Source of the DNA: REEB95 sp035934235
GTDB taxonomy: Bacteria; Pseudomonadota; Alphaproteobacteria; ATCC43930; CGMCC-115725
Direction: 5' to 3'
DNA: 64,000 nucleotides
Assembly: GCA_035934235.1 (NCBI GenBank)
Contig: DASYYB010000016.1
Coordinates: 7,387 to 71,386 of the forward strand
Part shown: positions 49,135 to 57,693 of the stretch, one piece after another
Position numbering within the stretch: the stretch's first letter is position 1
Layout: every line of letters starts with the position of its first letter
Program-made: the position numbers and the translations under genes
Notes under the pieces: generated by a model
Database searches by the model: none
What the model was told of the DNA's origin: nothing
What the model saw: only the letters and a program-made list of their open reading frames with translations

Positions 49135-49856
49135 GAACCGCCGATCTGACGCGCCAGCAACAGAGCGCTGCCGCCGGCCCGGTGACTGTAATCGGCGAGC
49201 GCCTGGCGGCCGCCGGCGGCGTAGGCCGCAACCGCACCAAGCAGAGCCTTGAGCTCGACGGCGCTCGACGAATCAAACGGGCAATAAGCGCCGCGCGACA
49301 GCCGGGCAATTTCGCGAAAGACACGCGCCACCGCCGGATCGTTGCCTTCGTGGAAAACGAACGCGGGCACAGTCAGCAGCGCGAGCTCGCCGGCAAGTTG
49401 CGCCAAGGTGTCGGCACTCTCTTCCATCGCGTCGCCGACGAACACCAGTGCGTCGAGGCGTTCGTCGCGCGCCGCCGCGATCGCATGACGCAGCACACGC
49501 TCGATCTGTGTCTCGCCCGCCGCGCAATTCACCGCGCGCATCGCATCGTGGAGCTCAGCGGCGGTCCGCAGCCAGCGGCTCGCTTTGCATTCGGCATAAC
49601 TGCGGTAATAGACGAGCTGGATTTCGATGCCGCCGAGATTCGAGGCCGCCTCGAACATCTCGCCCTGGATGCGGCTGGCGTGATCCCAGGTCGCCTCACG
49701 GCTCCCCGTGGCATCCATGGCGAAGATCAGCCGCCCTTTGGCCGCGGCCGGACGCACCCGCGTCGGCAGGCTCGCGACCTGTTCGAGAAACGCGCTGACT
49801 TCGGCCGATTGACGGTTCGCCGGCACCGGCCGCTGGCGTTCGCGATCGTTGCCCAT
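49131..49856 (-). CDS. VWA-like domain protein
   Basis: A 241-residue soluble protein. LIFAMDATGSREATWDHASRIQG carries a MIDAS-like D-x-T-G-S motif. The following AAARDERLDALVFVGDAMEE and LTVPAFVFHEGNDPAVARVFREIARL are VWA core strands. Stop overlaps the downstream membrane J-domain gene's start. VWA proteins often act with AAA+ or chaperone partners, so an assembly role is possible, but unproved. Confidence 0.8.
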   Translation of the reverse strand: MGNDRERQRPVPANRQSAEVSAFLEQVASLPTRVRPAAAKGRLIFAMDATGSREATWDHASRIQGEMFEAASNLGGIEIQLVYYRSYAECKASRWLRTAAELHDAMRAVNCAAGETQIERVLRHAIAAARDERLDALVFVGDAMEESADTLAQLAGELALLTVPAFVFHEGNDPAVARVFREIARLSRGAYCPFDSSSAVELKALLGAVAAYAAGGRQALADYSHRAGGSALLLARQIGGS

Positions 49857-49889
49857 GCCGGTTATATGGAGCCGCCGAGCGGCCGGAGT

Positions 49890-50969
49890 CTAGGGCACAA
49901 CCACGTGAACGTCGGCCGCGGCGATCGTTGCCGCAATTGCGGTGCCTGGCGTCAGTCCGAGATCCGACACATCGCGGCTCATCACGCAAGCCACCAGTGA
50001 AAAGCCGCAATCGAGCGCGACCTTGGTCAGCGCGCCAAGCGGCTCGAGCGCTACGACGGTGCCAGCAAGCCGATTGTCCGCGGTGTCCTTCGGCGGCATG
50101 TCTGGCCGTGCCAGACGCACATCCTCTGCCCGAATGGCGACGTAGACCGCATCGGTTGCCGGCGTGGCGTTGCTTGCCGTCGCGCGCAGCATTCCGCCGG
50201 CGACAGCGACGCGCGTCAATCGACCCTCGCCACCTTCGACGCGCCCGGCCAATTGATTATCAAACCCGAGAATGTCGGCAGCGGCACGACTGACGGGACG
50301 GCGGAAAACCTCGTCGACAGCGCCGCACTGAATGATCCGGCCGCCGCGCATCAACGCAAGTTGATCACCCAGCGCCGCAACGTCGACATAGTCGTGCGTC
50401 ACGAACAGCGCCGGCAGACGCCGTGCGCGCAGGAAGCGCGCGAGTTCGAGGCGCAGCTGGCTGCGCGCCGGCGCGTCGAGAGCGGCGAATGGTTCGTCTA
50501 GCAGGAAAAGGTCCGGATGGCTGGCTTCGGCGCGCGCCAATGCCGCGCGTTGCTTTTCGCCGGGGCTGAGCACGATCGGACTGGCGTTTCCGAGGTGCGC
50601 GATGCCGAAACGCTCCAGCAATGCCGGAACATCAACGCGCTCCACACGCGTCTCGGCCCGCCGATGGCCGCGTGCGCCGAGCGCGACGTTTTGCGCCACG
50701 CTCAGATGCGGAAACAGGCCGAAATTCTGCACGACAAAGCCAACGCGGCGTTGCTCGGGCGGCAGCGCCGTGACGTCGCGGCTACCGATGGCGACGCGGC
50801 CCCGCGCCGGGCGATGGAACCCGGCGATGGTTTCGAGCAAAACGGACTTGCCGGCGCCGTTCGGACCGAGCACGACCATGACGTCGTTGGCCGGCAACGT
50901 GAACGAGACGTCGTCGAGGGAAAAGTCACCGAGCCGGAGCGATAGACCAGCAACCGTGAGCGCGGTCAT
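49890..50969 (-). CDS. wtpC: Molybdate/tungstate ABC transporter ATP-binding protein (WtpC/ModC-like)
   Basis: A 359-residue ABC ATPase: GPNGAGKSVLLETIAG (Walker A), FGLFPHLSVAQNVALG, LSPGEKQRAALARAEASHPDLFLLDEPF (signature variant LSPGEKQR then Walker B), and switch THDYVDVA. A C-terminal TOBE/MOP-like region (VYVAIRAEDVRLARPD and LGLTPGTAIAATIAAADVHVV) fits oxyanion importers. Start GTG/ATG overlap: ATG 50969 overlaps the permease stop. Neighbouring genes are permease and binding protein. Confidence 0.88.
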   Translation of the reverse strand: MTALTVAGLSLRLGDFSLDDVSFTLPANDVMVVLGPNGAGKSVLLETIAGFHRPARGRVAIGSRDVTALPPEQRRVGFVVQNFGLFPHLSVAQNVALGARGHRRAETRVERVDVPALLERFGIAHLGNASPIVLSPGEKQRAALARAEASHPDLFLLDEPFAALDAPARSQLRLELARFLRARRLPALFVTHDYVDVAALGDQLALMRGGRIIQCGAVDEVFRRPVSRAAADILGFDNQLAGRVEGGEGRLTRVAVAGGMLRATASNATPATDAVYVAIRAEDVRLARPDMPPKDTADNRLAGTVVALEPLGALTKVALDCGFSLVACVMSRDVSDLGLTPGTAIAATIAAADVHVVVP

Positions 50970-51802
50970 CGTCCGCTGCCGGCGACCGGCCTGCGACCGT
51001 AAGCGACGTGGCGGAACAGGATGAATAGCGCCAGCGAAATGACCAGCAGCAAGACGGCAACGGCGGACGCCTCTTCGACGCCATAACGCAGGAACATCTC
51101 GTAGATCAGAACCGGCGCTGTCATCGGATAATAGACCAGGATGACGACGGCGCCGAATTCGCTGATCGAACGCGCGAAGGTCAGCGTCAGGCCGGTGGCG
51201 ATGCCGCGCCAGGCCAGCGGCACGGTGATCCGCGCGAGCACGCGCCACGGTCCCATGCCCAAGGTACGCGCCACCATCTCGAGCCGCGGGTCGACCCCTT
51301 CGAACGCGATGCGCGCTGCATTGACGGTATAGGGCAACGAAACGAACAACATGGCGACAATGATTCCGGCGAGCGTGCCCCAAAACCGCAGGCCGAAAAA
51401 ATCCTCGGCCGGACCGCCGATCACGCCGTGCCGGCCGAACACCATCAGCAAGGCGATGCCGGCGACGGTGTGCGGCACCGTCAAGGGCACATCGACGATC
51501 GCGGCGATCGCGCTCTTACCGACGAAATCGGCGCGTGCCAGAAAATAGGCGAACGGCACGCCGAGCAATCCGGCGATAAGCGCCGTCAGGACGGACGCCG
51601 CGACGCTCAGCACCAATGCGCTGCGCACGTCGGTCGCGCGCGCGGCATCTAGGAGCGTTCCCACGGTCTGAACCGCCACCAGCTGAAGCAGCGGCAGCAG
51701 AATGAAGGTCAGCAACACGCCGCCGCACAACCACGCGGCGAGCACGACCAGTGGCGAGCCGACGCTCCCCCCGCCGCGCCACGGCTGCGGCACGGCGATC
51801 AT
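50966..51802 (-). CDS. wtpB: Molybdate/tungstate ABC transporter permease (WtpB/ModB-like)
   Basis: A 278-residue permease with about six TM segments, including VVLAAWLCGGVLLTFILLPL and SALVLSVAASVLTALIAGLL. The cytoplasmic EAA-like loop is LEMVARTLGMGPWRVLARITVP. Pattern PFAYFLARADFVGKSAIAAI and GATTLGM-type context match Mo/W permeases. Coupled to the ATPase by an ATGA overlap. Confidence 0.9.
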   Translation of the reverse strand: MIAVPQPWRGGGSVGSPLVVLAAWLCGGVLLTFILLPLLQLVAVQTVGTLLDAARATDVRSALVLSVAASVLTALIAGLLGVPFAYFLARADFVGKSAIAAIVDVPLTVPHTVAGIALLMVFGRHGVIGGPAEDFFGLRFWGTLAGIIVAMLFVSLPYTVNAARIAFEGVDPRLEMVARTLGMGPWRVLARITVPLAWRGIATGLTLTFARSISEFGAVVILVYYPMTAPVLIYEMFLRYGVEEASAVAVLLLVISLALFILFRHVAYGRRPVAGSGR

Positions 51803-51818
51803 TCAGGCGTCGCTTGGG

Positions 51819-52790
51819 TCAGGACGCAGGCCACGGCTTGACGAGCGGCTTCAACGCCGGCGGCAGCTTCTCCGGATTGACTGCATAGGCCGGGCTGAAT
51901 GTGCCGAAGCCGTCGTCGCTCATCACCTTGCGCCCCTGCGGCCCCAACAGGAACGCGACGAATTTCTCAGCGGCGGCCTTTTTCGTACTGCTGGCGACGA
52001 TGGTGATCGCGTAGACGATCGGCTTGCCGGTGAGATCGCCGTTCTTCGTATGCGCCACGCCCTGGGCATAGAACGACGCGTAGGTCGGATCGCTCAGATT
52101 GATCTTGGCCGGCAGGTTGAGCAGCTTGAGATGGTGCTGCAACGCATCGGAGCGATAGATCGCCAGATAATCGATCTGTCCCAGCTGCAACGCCGAAATC
52201 AGCGAGGTTTCGGTGTCGCGCATGTTGGCGAGCGGCGCGTTGGCGAGGATTTTGTCGGCAAGACCGGGCGACGAATAGAATTTCTCCGCCAGGCTCAGCA
52301 TCTGCACCGTCTGGTAGCCGGACGGATCGGTGTCCGGATTGGACCGGCCGATCTCGACGCCCTTGCGCGCCAGCACCGAGTACCAGTTGTTCGGCGTGAT
52401 CGCGTTGGCGAATTTGCTCTTGTCGGTATAGACGAACGTGATGGCGTTGCGCACGAAGCCGACATACCAGTCGGCGTAAGCGGTCTTGCCGTCGCCACCA
52501 AAGAGATATTTCGGAATCACATTGTAATCGGCAACCGCCAGGATGTCGGCGTCCTGGTGCAGGTCGGTGATCTGCCGCGCCATCTTGACGCTGCCGCCGA
52601 ATTGCGGCTGCACCGCAATGTCGGGATACTTCTTCTCGAAGAGCTGGTCGACCTGTTTGAACGGCACCGCGAGCGTGCCCGCAGCGAAGACGCTGAGCGT
52701 CGTCGGTTCGGCGGCGCGCGCCGGCGTACCACCCATTGTCAGCGCGGCCAAAGCGGCCAGCAGCAAGATCGGTCCGATCGGTTGTTTCAT
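51819..52790 (-). CDS. wtpA: Molybdate/tungstate-binding protein (WtpA-like)
   Basis: A 323-residue periplasmic protein with signal PIGPILLLAALAALTMGG to ARAA. The mature start LSVFAAGTLAVPFKQVDQLFEKKYPDI followed by FGGSVKMARQITDLHQDADILAVADY is characteristic of the tungstate/molybdate-binding WtpA/TupA-like group; further ligand-region motifs are PDTDPSGYQTVQML and GQIDYLAIYRSDALQHHL. First gene of the wtpABC operon. It may supply the ligand sensed by the 16081 regulator. Confidence 0.88.
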   Translation of the reverse strand: MKQPIGPILLLAALAALTMGGTPARAAEPTTLSVFAAGTLAVPFKQVDQLFEKKYPDIAVQPQFGGSVKMARQITDLHQDADILAVADYNVIPKYLFGGDGKTAYADWYVGFVRNAITFVYTDKSKFANAITPNNWYSVLARKGVEIGRSNPDTDPSGYQTVQMLSLAEKFYSSPGLADKILANAPLANMRDTETSLISALQLGQIDYLAIYRSDALQHHLKLLNLPAKINLSDPTYASFYAQGVAHTKNGDLTGKPIVYAITIVASSTKKAAAEKFVAFLLGPQGRKVMSDDGFGTFSPAYAVNPEKLPPALKPLVKPWPAS

Positions 52791-53005
52791 TGCACTCCCC
52801 GTGACAGGCGAAATTTGGCGGTTCCCGCAGGCGGCGGGCGCGACGGACTATGCATCAAACCGGCAAAACGGTGAAATCTGTAATAGGTGTATAATGATGC
52901 GGTTATTTGCCGCGCGATGGGTAAACCGACGCGGATGTCGCCGCATTGCCGTTCAATCCGGTTCGCCCTAAACAGGCGGACACTCACCGTTCCGGCAGAA
53001 AGTTC

Positions 53006-53626
53006 GTGCACGCCGACCTCGGCCACCTCATCCACCAATACGTTCGCGATTACGGCTACCTCGCCGTGTTCGTCGGCATTTTTCTCGAGGATTTCGGCAT
53101 GCCGGTCCCCGGCGAAACGCTGCTGGTGACGGCCGCCGCGTTTGCCGGCCAGGAGGCGCTCAACATCTGGATGATCGCCGGTTTTGCCTGGGTCGCCGCC
53201 GTGCTCGGTGACAATCTCGGCTTCCTCATCGGCTACAGCGGCGGCCGCGGTCTCCTGGTCCGCCATGGCCGCCGCATCGGCATCACTGCCGAGCGCCTCA
53301 CCAAAGTCGAGCGTTTCGTCCAGCACTATGGCGCCCCCGTCATTGTCGTTGCGCGCTTCGTCGTCATCGCGCGGCAGCTCAACGGCATCGCCGCCGGCAG
53401 CCTCGGCATGCACTGGCTGCGGTTTCTCGTCTTCAACTGCATCGGCGCGGCGCTCTGGGTCGGATTCTGGAGCACGCTTGCCTATTGGCTCGGTAAAAAG
53501 ATCTTCGCCTTGACCGCCGCGATCCGGCACGCGACGCCATTGGCGATCGCCGCCGCCGTCGTCGCCGCCCTCGTCATTGCAGCCTATCTCTGGTGGCGCG
53601 CGCGACGACGGGCCGGCGACACCTGA
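53006..53626 (+). CDS. DedA-family membrane protein
   Basis: A 206-residue polytopic protein of the DedA/SNARE-associated family. The signature IFLEDFGMPVPGETLLVTAA and RFVVIARQLNGIAAGSLGMH surround the membrane core. DedA proteins act in membrane homeostasis and undecaprenyl-phosphate or phosphatidyl lipid translocation. GTG 53006 is preferred; the frame opens at TTG 52946, which would give 20 extra non-conserved residues. It is divergent from wtpA, with a TATAAT at 52890-52895 in the gap. Confidence 0.88.
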   Translation: MHADLGHLIHQYVRDYGYLAVFVGIFLEDFGMPVPGETLLVTAAAFAGQEALNIWMIAGFAWVAAVLGDNLGFLIGYSGGRGLLVRHGRRIGITAERLTKVERFVQHYGAPVIVVARFVVIARQLNGIAAGSLGMHWLRFLVFNCIGAALWVGFWSTLAYWLGKKIFALTAAIRHATPLAIAAAVVAALVIAAYLWWRARRRAGDT

Positions 53627-53646
53627 CGGGCGGCGTTACGCGTGGT

Positions 53647-53781
53647 TCAGTGCGCGGTCTTCGCGGCGTGCAGCGCATCGAGCAGCGCGAGATAACTTTC
53701 GCCCGGTACGCCGAACGCCGTATCGACGCCGTGGATCTTGAGCTGATCGACGAGGATTTGCACGGCGCGGCGGGAGGTCAC
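53647..53781 (-). pseudogene. Truncated N-terminal fragment of a TPP-binding enzyme (acetolactate synthase-like)
   Basis: The minus strand from GTG 53781 encodes 44 residues, ending in a stop after a stretch that includes FGVPGESYLALLDAL. This is the N-terminal PYR-domain start of thiamine-diphosphate enzymes such as acetolactate synthase and benzoylformate decarboxylase. Their next conserved element, the Glu of the cofactor site, should follow immediately but is absent; the sequence stops. GGAG six bases upstream shows the ribosome site is intact. The fragment ends 21 bases from the convergent DedA stop, so the rest of the gene (over 450 codons) has been deleted. Confidence 0.72.
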
Positions 53782-53856
53782 GCGGGGCTCCGATGCGGCG
53801 AGAGCCTTAAGACCTATTGGGTTTCGTGCGCCGCGGCAATCGCCAAAGCGGCGGCG

Positions 53857-54693
53857 TCATTCCGCCGGCTTGAGCGGCGCCAGCTGTTCGGGTTCACGCG
53901 CACAGAGACGCATCAATGCGCCAATGACGAAGACCGTGCCGATATAGAACACGAGCTGGATGCCGAGCGGGTGCGAGACGTAGCCGATCAGCGCGTGCAA
54001 GGTCTTGCCGAGCACGCTGTCGTCGCTCAACAGGAACGAGCTATCCCACAACACGCCGCCCGCGGACGGCAGCAAGCCGACCTGGTTGAGAAACGCCGCG
54101 CCTTGCGACGCCATGCCGGCGGCGAGCAGCAGGATCAGCCAGCTCGTCACCGTGAACAGATGGCGCATCGGAATCCGCAACAGGCCCCAATAGAGTCCAA
54201 CGCCGATCGCAACGCCGCACGCCAAGCCGAGCAGGCCGCCGCCCAGTTGCGCCAGCGCGCTGGTGCCGGCGGCGGCGGCGATGCCGTAAACGAACAGCAC
54301 GACCTCGGACCCTTCGCGCAGCACCGCCAGCCCGACCACGAGCCCCAGCGCATAGAGTGGCCGCGCGCCGGTCCGTACCGCGTTACCGACCTGCGACGCC
54401 GACGCCGCTAGGTCGCGGCCGTGGCGCTGCATCCACACATTGTGCCAGCCGAGCATGGCAACGGCAGTGAACAGGATGGCGGCGTCGAATAGCTCTTGCC
54501 CCATGCCGGCGACGGCCGACGCGATCTCGCCGGTAAACGCCGCCACCAACGCCGCGCCCGCGACGCCGGCACCGATTCCCAACGCTACCGTGCGGCCACG
54601 GCGCGGCACGCCAACCGTCGCAGCCAACACGATGCTGACGATCAGAGCGGCCTCGAGGACCTCGCGGAAGACGATGACGGCGACGGCAAGCAT
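53857..54693 (-). CDS. FTR1-family iron permease
   Basis: A 278-residue inner-membrane iron permease with seven TM helices. The two REXXE iron motifs are REVLEA at residues 10-15 and REGSEVVLF at about residue 117. It imports ferrous or oxidised iron (EfeU type). EfeO, EfeB and a ferroxidase are not adjacent. It is preceded by the iron-box-like palindrome at 54718. ATG 54693 places the first helix correctly; a longer frame upstream has no family residues. Confidence 0.87.
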   Translation of the reverse strand: MLAVAVIVFREVLEAALIVSIVLAATVGVPRRGRTVALGIGAGVAGAALVAAFTGEIASAVAGMGQELFDAAILFTAVAMLGWHNVWMQRHGRDLAASASQVGNAVRTGARPLYALGLVVGLAVLREGSEVVLFVYGIAAAAGTSALAQLGGGLLGLACGVAIGVGLYWGLLRIPMRHLFTVTSWLILLLAAGMASQGAAFLNQVGLLPSAGGVLWDSSFLLSDDSVLGKTLHALIGYVSHPLGIQLVFYIGTVFVIGALMRLCAREPEQLAPLKPAE

Positions 54694-54717
54694 GGGCAGG
54701 CTGATCCAAAATGCAAA

Positions 54718-54732
54718 TGCGAAGCGTTCGCA
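54718..54732. promoter_or_regulatory. Fur/Mur-like palindrome before FTR1
   Basis: TGCGAA and TTCGCA flank GCG, 24 bases before the FTR1 start. An adjacent TGCAAAT adds a half-site. Alphaproteobacterial Fur/Mur sites are TGCAA-type palindromes. The divergent SnoaL gene starts at 54940. Confidence 0.5.
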
Positions 54733-54939
54733 ATATAGCGGCCCCGCCCCCGCCGTGCAAGCAACAATCGGCGTCCAGCCCCCGTTTAGAGCGCGTCGCG
54801 GGCAATATGCCGCAGGCCAACGGTAAACACTCGATGGGCGTCTGGGGACATAGTGCGCCGTCCAAAAATAAGGACGGACGGCGGCGCCGATGTGCGAGGA
54901 TTCGGCCGTCCAAATTTTGAGGTTCCCGGAGTTCGTGCG

Positions 54940-55359
54940 ATGACCGACCGGTCTCGGACCGCGCCCATGACCGACGCGGATGCCGTTCTGGCAGCAAACC
55001 TCAAATTCTATAACGCCTTCGGTCACGGCGATTACGCCGGCATGGATGCGGTCTGGGCGCACCGTGCTGCCGTCGCCTGTCTCCATCCCGGCTGGGCTGC
55101 GATCGAAGGTCGCGACGCCGTCATGGAAAGCTGGCGACACGTGCTTGGCGATCCCGATTTCCGCATCCGGTGCCTCGACGAGCGCATTCACCTCTACGGC
55201 GACGTCGCGATCGTGTTGTGCGAAGAAGAGCTTTCCGGAGGCCTATTGGCCGCCACCAATGTTTTCATCCGCGAGGATGGCGCCTGGCGCATGATCCATC
55301 ATCAGGCGAGCGCGATCATCCCCACCTACCGTACCGATACGCCGTCGCAGCTCCATTGA
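54940..55359 (+). CDS. SnoaL-like/nuclear-transport-factor-2-fold protein
   Basis: A 139-residue NTF2-fold protein: LAANLKFYNAFGHGDYAGMDAVW, VACLHPGWAAIEGRDAVMESW and FRIRCLDERIHLYGDVAIVLCEE. The pattern AFGHGDYAGMDAVW is typical of SnoaL-like (DUF4440/PF13474) proteins. Catalytic role unknown. ATG 54940 is preferred; ATG 54967 in frame is possible. It is divergent from the FTR1 gene and converges with bioA. Confidence 0.83.
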   Translation: MTDRSRTAPMTDADAVLAANLKFYNAFGHGDYAGMDAVWAHRAAVACLHPGWAAIEGRDAVMESWRHVLGDPDFRIRCLDERIHLYGDVAIVLCEEELSGGLLAATNVFIREDGAWRMIHHQASAIIPTYRTDTPSQLH

Positions 55360-55371
55360 TCGGACCGGGAC

Positions 55372-56652
55372 TCAACGGGCGTCGGCAATGGCGTGCCGGA
55401 TCGCGCGAGTGAGCAGCGCCAACTCATCCGGCGTAATCGTAAACGCTGGCGTCAGGTAGACGATGCGGCCAAACGGCCTGATCCACGCGCCGTCGGCGAC
55501 AAAGCGATCGCGCAGTGCGGCCGCCATTTCCGCCGATTCAAGCTCGACGACACCGATGGCGCCTTTGACGCGGACGTCGCGGACGCCGCACCCGCCGCGA
55601 CAGGGTGCGAGCTCCGCCTCCATCTGGCGGCCGATCGCCGCGACCTGTTCCAGCCTGGGCTCGCGTTCGAACAGATCGAGCGACGCATTCGCCGCGGCGC
55701 AGGCAAGTGCATTGCCCATGAAGGTCGGTCCGTGCATCAGCGCGTCTTGCGGATCGTCGGACAGAAACCGCTCATAAACCCGCCGCCTGGCGACCGTCGC
55801 GGCCAGCGGCAGCGTGCCGCCGGTGAGCGCCTTCGACAGCGTCACAATATCCGGCACCGCACCCGCCTCTTCCATGGCGAACAGGCGGCCGGTGCGGCCG
55901 AAGCCGGTGAAGATCTCGTCGAAGATCAGCAGGAGGCCATGACGATCGGCCAGCCGTCGAAGGCGGCGCAAGACGTCGGCTGCATGGAACACCATGCCGC
56001 CGGCGCCCTGGACCAGCGGCTCGACGATGATGCCAGCCAATTCACGGCGATGATCGGCGATGAACCGGTCGAGCGCGCTCTCACCCGCATCGTCACGCGG
56101 CAGCTCGCGTAGGTAATGGTGATGTGCCGCCGCGCCGAAGCGGCCATGCATGCCCGTCCGGCCATCGCTGACCGCCATCGCCGCGAAGGTGTCGCCATGA
56201 TAGCCGTCGGCGAACGCGACAAAGCGGTCGCGGCCCGCCTCGCCGCGGTTGAGAAAAAACTGGATCGCCATCTTCAAGGCGATCTCGACGGCCACCGAGC
56301 CGGAATCCGAGAAAAACACGTGGTCGAGGTCGCCCGGCAGCAACGCCGCGAGGCGCCGCGCCAGCCGAACAGCGGGCTCGTGCGCGAGACCGGCCATCAT
56401 CACGTGCGGCAGGCTGTCGAGTTGCCGCGCGACAGCGTCGCGGATATGCGGATGATTGTAGCCATGGCACGCCGTCCACCACGACGCGATGCCGTCGATC
56501 AGCACGCTTCCGTCGGCAAGATGGATCTTACAGCCTTCGGTCCGCGCTACCGGCAGCAGCGCCGGCGCCGTCCGCATCTGTGCATAAGGCAGCCAGAGAT
56601 GATCAAGACCGGCGAACGACGCGGGATCGACGGGCGCCTCGGCGCGTTTCAC
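55372..56652 (-). CDS. bioA: Adenosylmethionine-8-amino-7-oxononanoate aminotransferase
   Basis: A 426-residue PLP aminotransferase of biotin synthesis, converting KAPA to DAPA with SAM as amino donor. Motifs: HLWLPYAQM, WWTACHGYNHPHIRDAV, YHGDTFAAMAVSD, FDEIFTGFGRTGRLFAMEE with the PLP-binding context, and ALTGGTLPLAATVA, with the Lys in LSKALTGG. The GTG start overlaps the bioB stop (GTGA). It ends the minus-strand bioB-bioA operon. Confidence 0.95.
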   Translation of the reverse strand: MKRAEAPVDPASFAGLDHLWLPYAQMRTAPALLPVARTEGCKIHLADGSVLIDGIASWWTACHGYNHPHIRDAVARQLDSLPHVMMAGLAHEPAVRLARRLAALLPGDLDHVFFSDSGSVAVEIALKMAIQFFLNRGEAGRDRFVAFADGYHGDTFAAMAVSDGRTGMHGRFGAAAHHHYLRELPRDDAGESALDRFIADHRRELAGIIVEPLVQGAGGMVFHAADVLRRLRRLADRHGLLLIFDEIFTGFGRTGRLFAMEEAGAVPDIVTLSKALTGGTLPLAATVARRRVYERFLSDDPQDALMHGPTFMGNALACAAANASLDLFEREPRLEQVAAIGRQMEAELAPCRGGCGVRDVRVKGAIGVVELESAEMAAALRDRFVADGAWIRPFGRIVYLTPAFTITPDELALLTRAIRHAIADAR

Positions 56653-57617
56653 GACGCCATCGGCGACAGGCCGAGCCGGTCCATCATCGCGCGGTCGACG
56701 TCGCGCGCCGGATTGGGCGTCGTCAGCAGCCGCGCGCCGCAGAAGATCGAATTGGCGCCGGCCAGGAAGCACAGCGCCTGCAATGCCTCGCTCATACCTT
56801 CCCGTCCGGCCGACAGCCGCACCACCGATTTCGGCATGCAGATGCGCGCGACCGCGATGGTGCGCACGAATTCGAGCTCGTCGAGCTGTTCAGCATCGGC
56901 CAGGGGCGTGCCCGCAACTTTGACCAGCATGTTGATCGGCACGCTGTCGGGATGCTCGGGCAAATTGGCGAGTGCGGCGATCAGGCCGACGCGATGTTCG
57001 CGGTTTTCGCCCATGCCAACGATGCCGCCGCAGCACACTTTCATTCCCGCCGTGCGCACCTGCGCGAGCGTATCGAGGCGATCCTGATACTGCCGCGTGC
57101 TGATGATCGCGCCGTAGAACTCGGGCGCGGTATCGAGATTGTGGTTGTAGTAGTCGAGCCCGGCGGTCTTGAGGCGCTGTGCCTGGTCGCCCGTCAGCAT
57201 GCCGAGCGTCGCGCAGGTTTCGAGCCCGAGCGCCTTGACGCCCGCGACCATGGCGCAGACCGCGTCGAGATCGCGGTCCTTGGGCTCGCGCCACGCCGCG
57301 CCCATGCAGAACCGCTGCGCGCCCTGCGCTTTGGCGGCGCGCGCTTCGGCAAGGACCGCGTCGACGTCCATCAGCTTGGCCGCGTCGACGCCGGCATCGT
57401 AATGCGCGCTCTGCGGACAATAGGCGCAGTCCTCCGGACAACCGCCGGTCTTGATCGACAGCAGAGTCGAAAGCTGGACCTGGTTGGGCTCGAAATGACG
57501 GCGGTGCAGCGTCTGCGCACGAAACAGCAGCTCGCCGAATGGCAGCTCGTAGAGCGCTGCGATCTCGTTCCGCGCCCAGTCGTGCCGGATATCGTGCCGT
57601 TCGGCGTCCGTCGGCAT
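56649..57617 (-). CDS. bioB: Biotin synthase
   Basis: A 322-residue radical-SAM enzyme that inserts sulfur into dethiobiotin. The [4Fe-4S] motif is CPEDCAYC in STLLSIKTGGCPEDCAYCPQ; further conserved residues are QRFCMGAAWREPKDRD, LDYYNHNLDTAPEFY, and RLSAGRE. ATG 57617 is chosen because AAGGGG lies upstream; ATG 57644 in frame is possible. It is divergent from bioF by only 76 bases. Confidence 0.96.
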   Translation of the reverse strand: MPTDAERHDIRHDWARNEIAALYELPFGELLFRAQTLHRRHFEPNQVQLSTLLSIKTGGCPEDCAYCPQSAHYDAGVDAAKLMDVDAVLAEARAAKAQGAQRFCMGAAWREPKDRDLDAVCAMVAGVKALGLETCATLGMLTGDQAQRLKTAGLDYYNHNLDTAPEFYGAIISTRQYQDRLDTLAQVRTAGMKVCCGGIVGMGENREHRVGLIAALANLPEHPDSVPINMLVKVAGTPLADAEQLDELEFVRTIAVARICMPKSVVRLSAGREGMSEALQALCFLAGANSIFCGARLLTTPNPARDVDRAMMDRLGLSPMAS

Positions 57618-57693
57618 TGCCGCCCCTTCCGGTCTTGCTTTCATGCGATGCCGGGTTAAGGCTACAAGGACCCAGCGTCAAGCGAAAGCTCCC

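Noticed and set aside
53593..54411. Plus-strand frame of 272 codons after DedA
   Set aside because: Shadow of the FTR1 permease and of the truncated TPP fragment on the minus strand.
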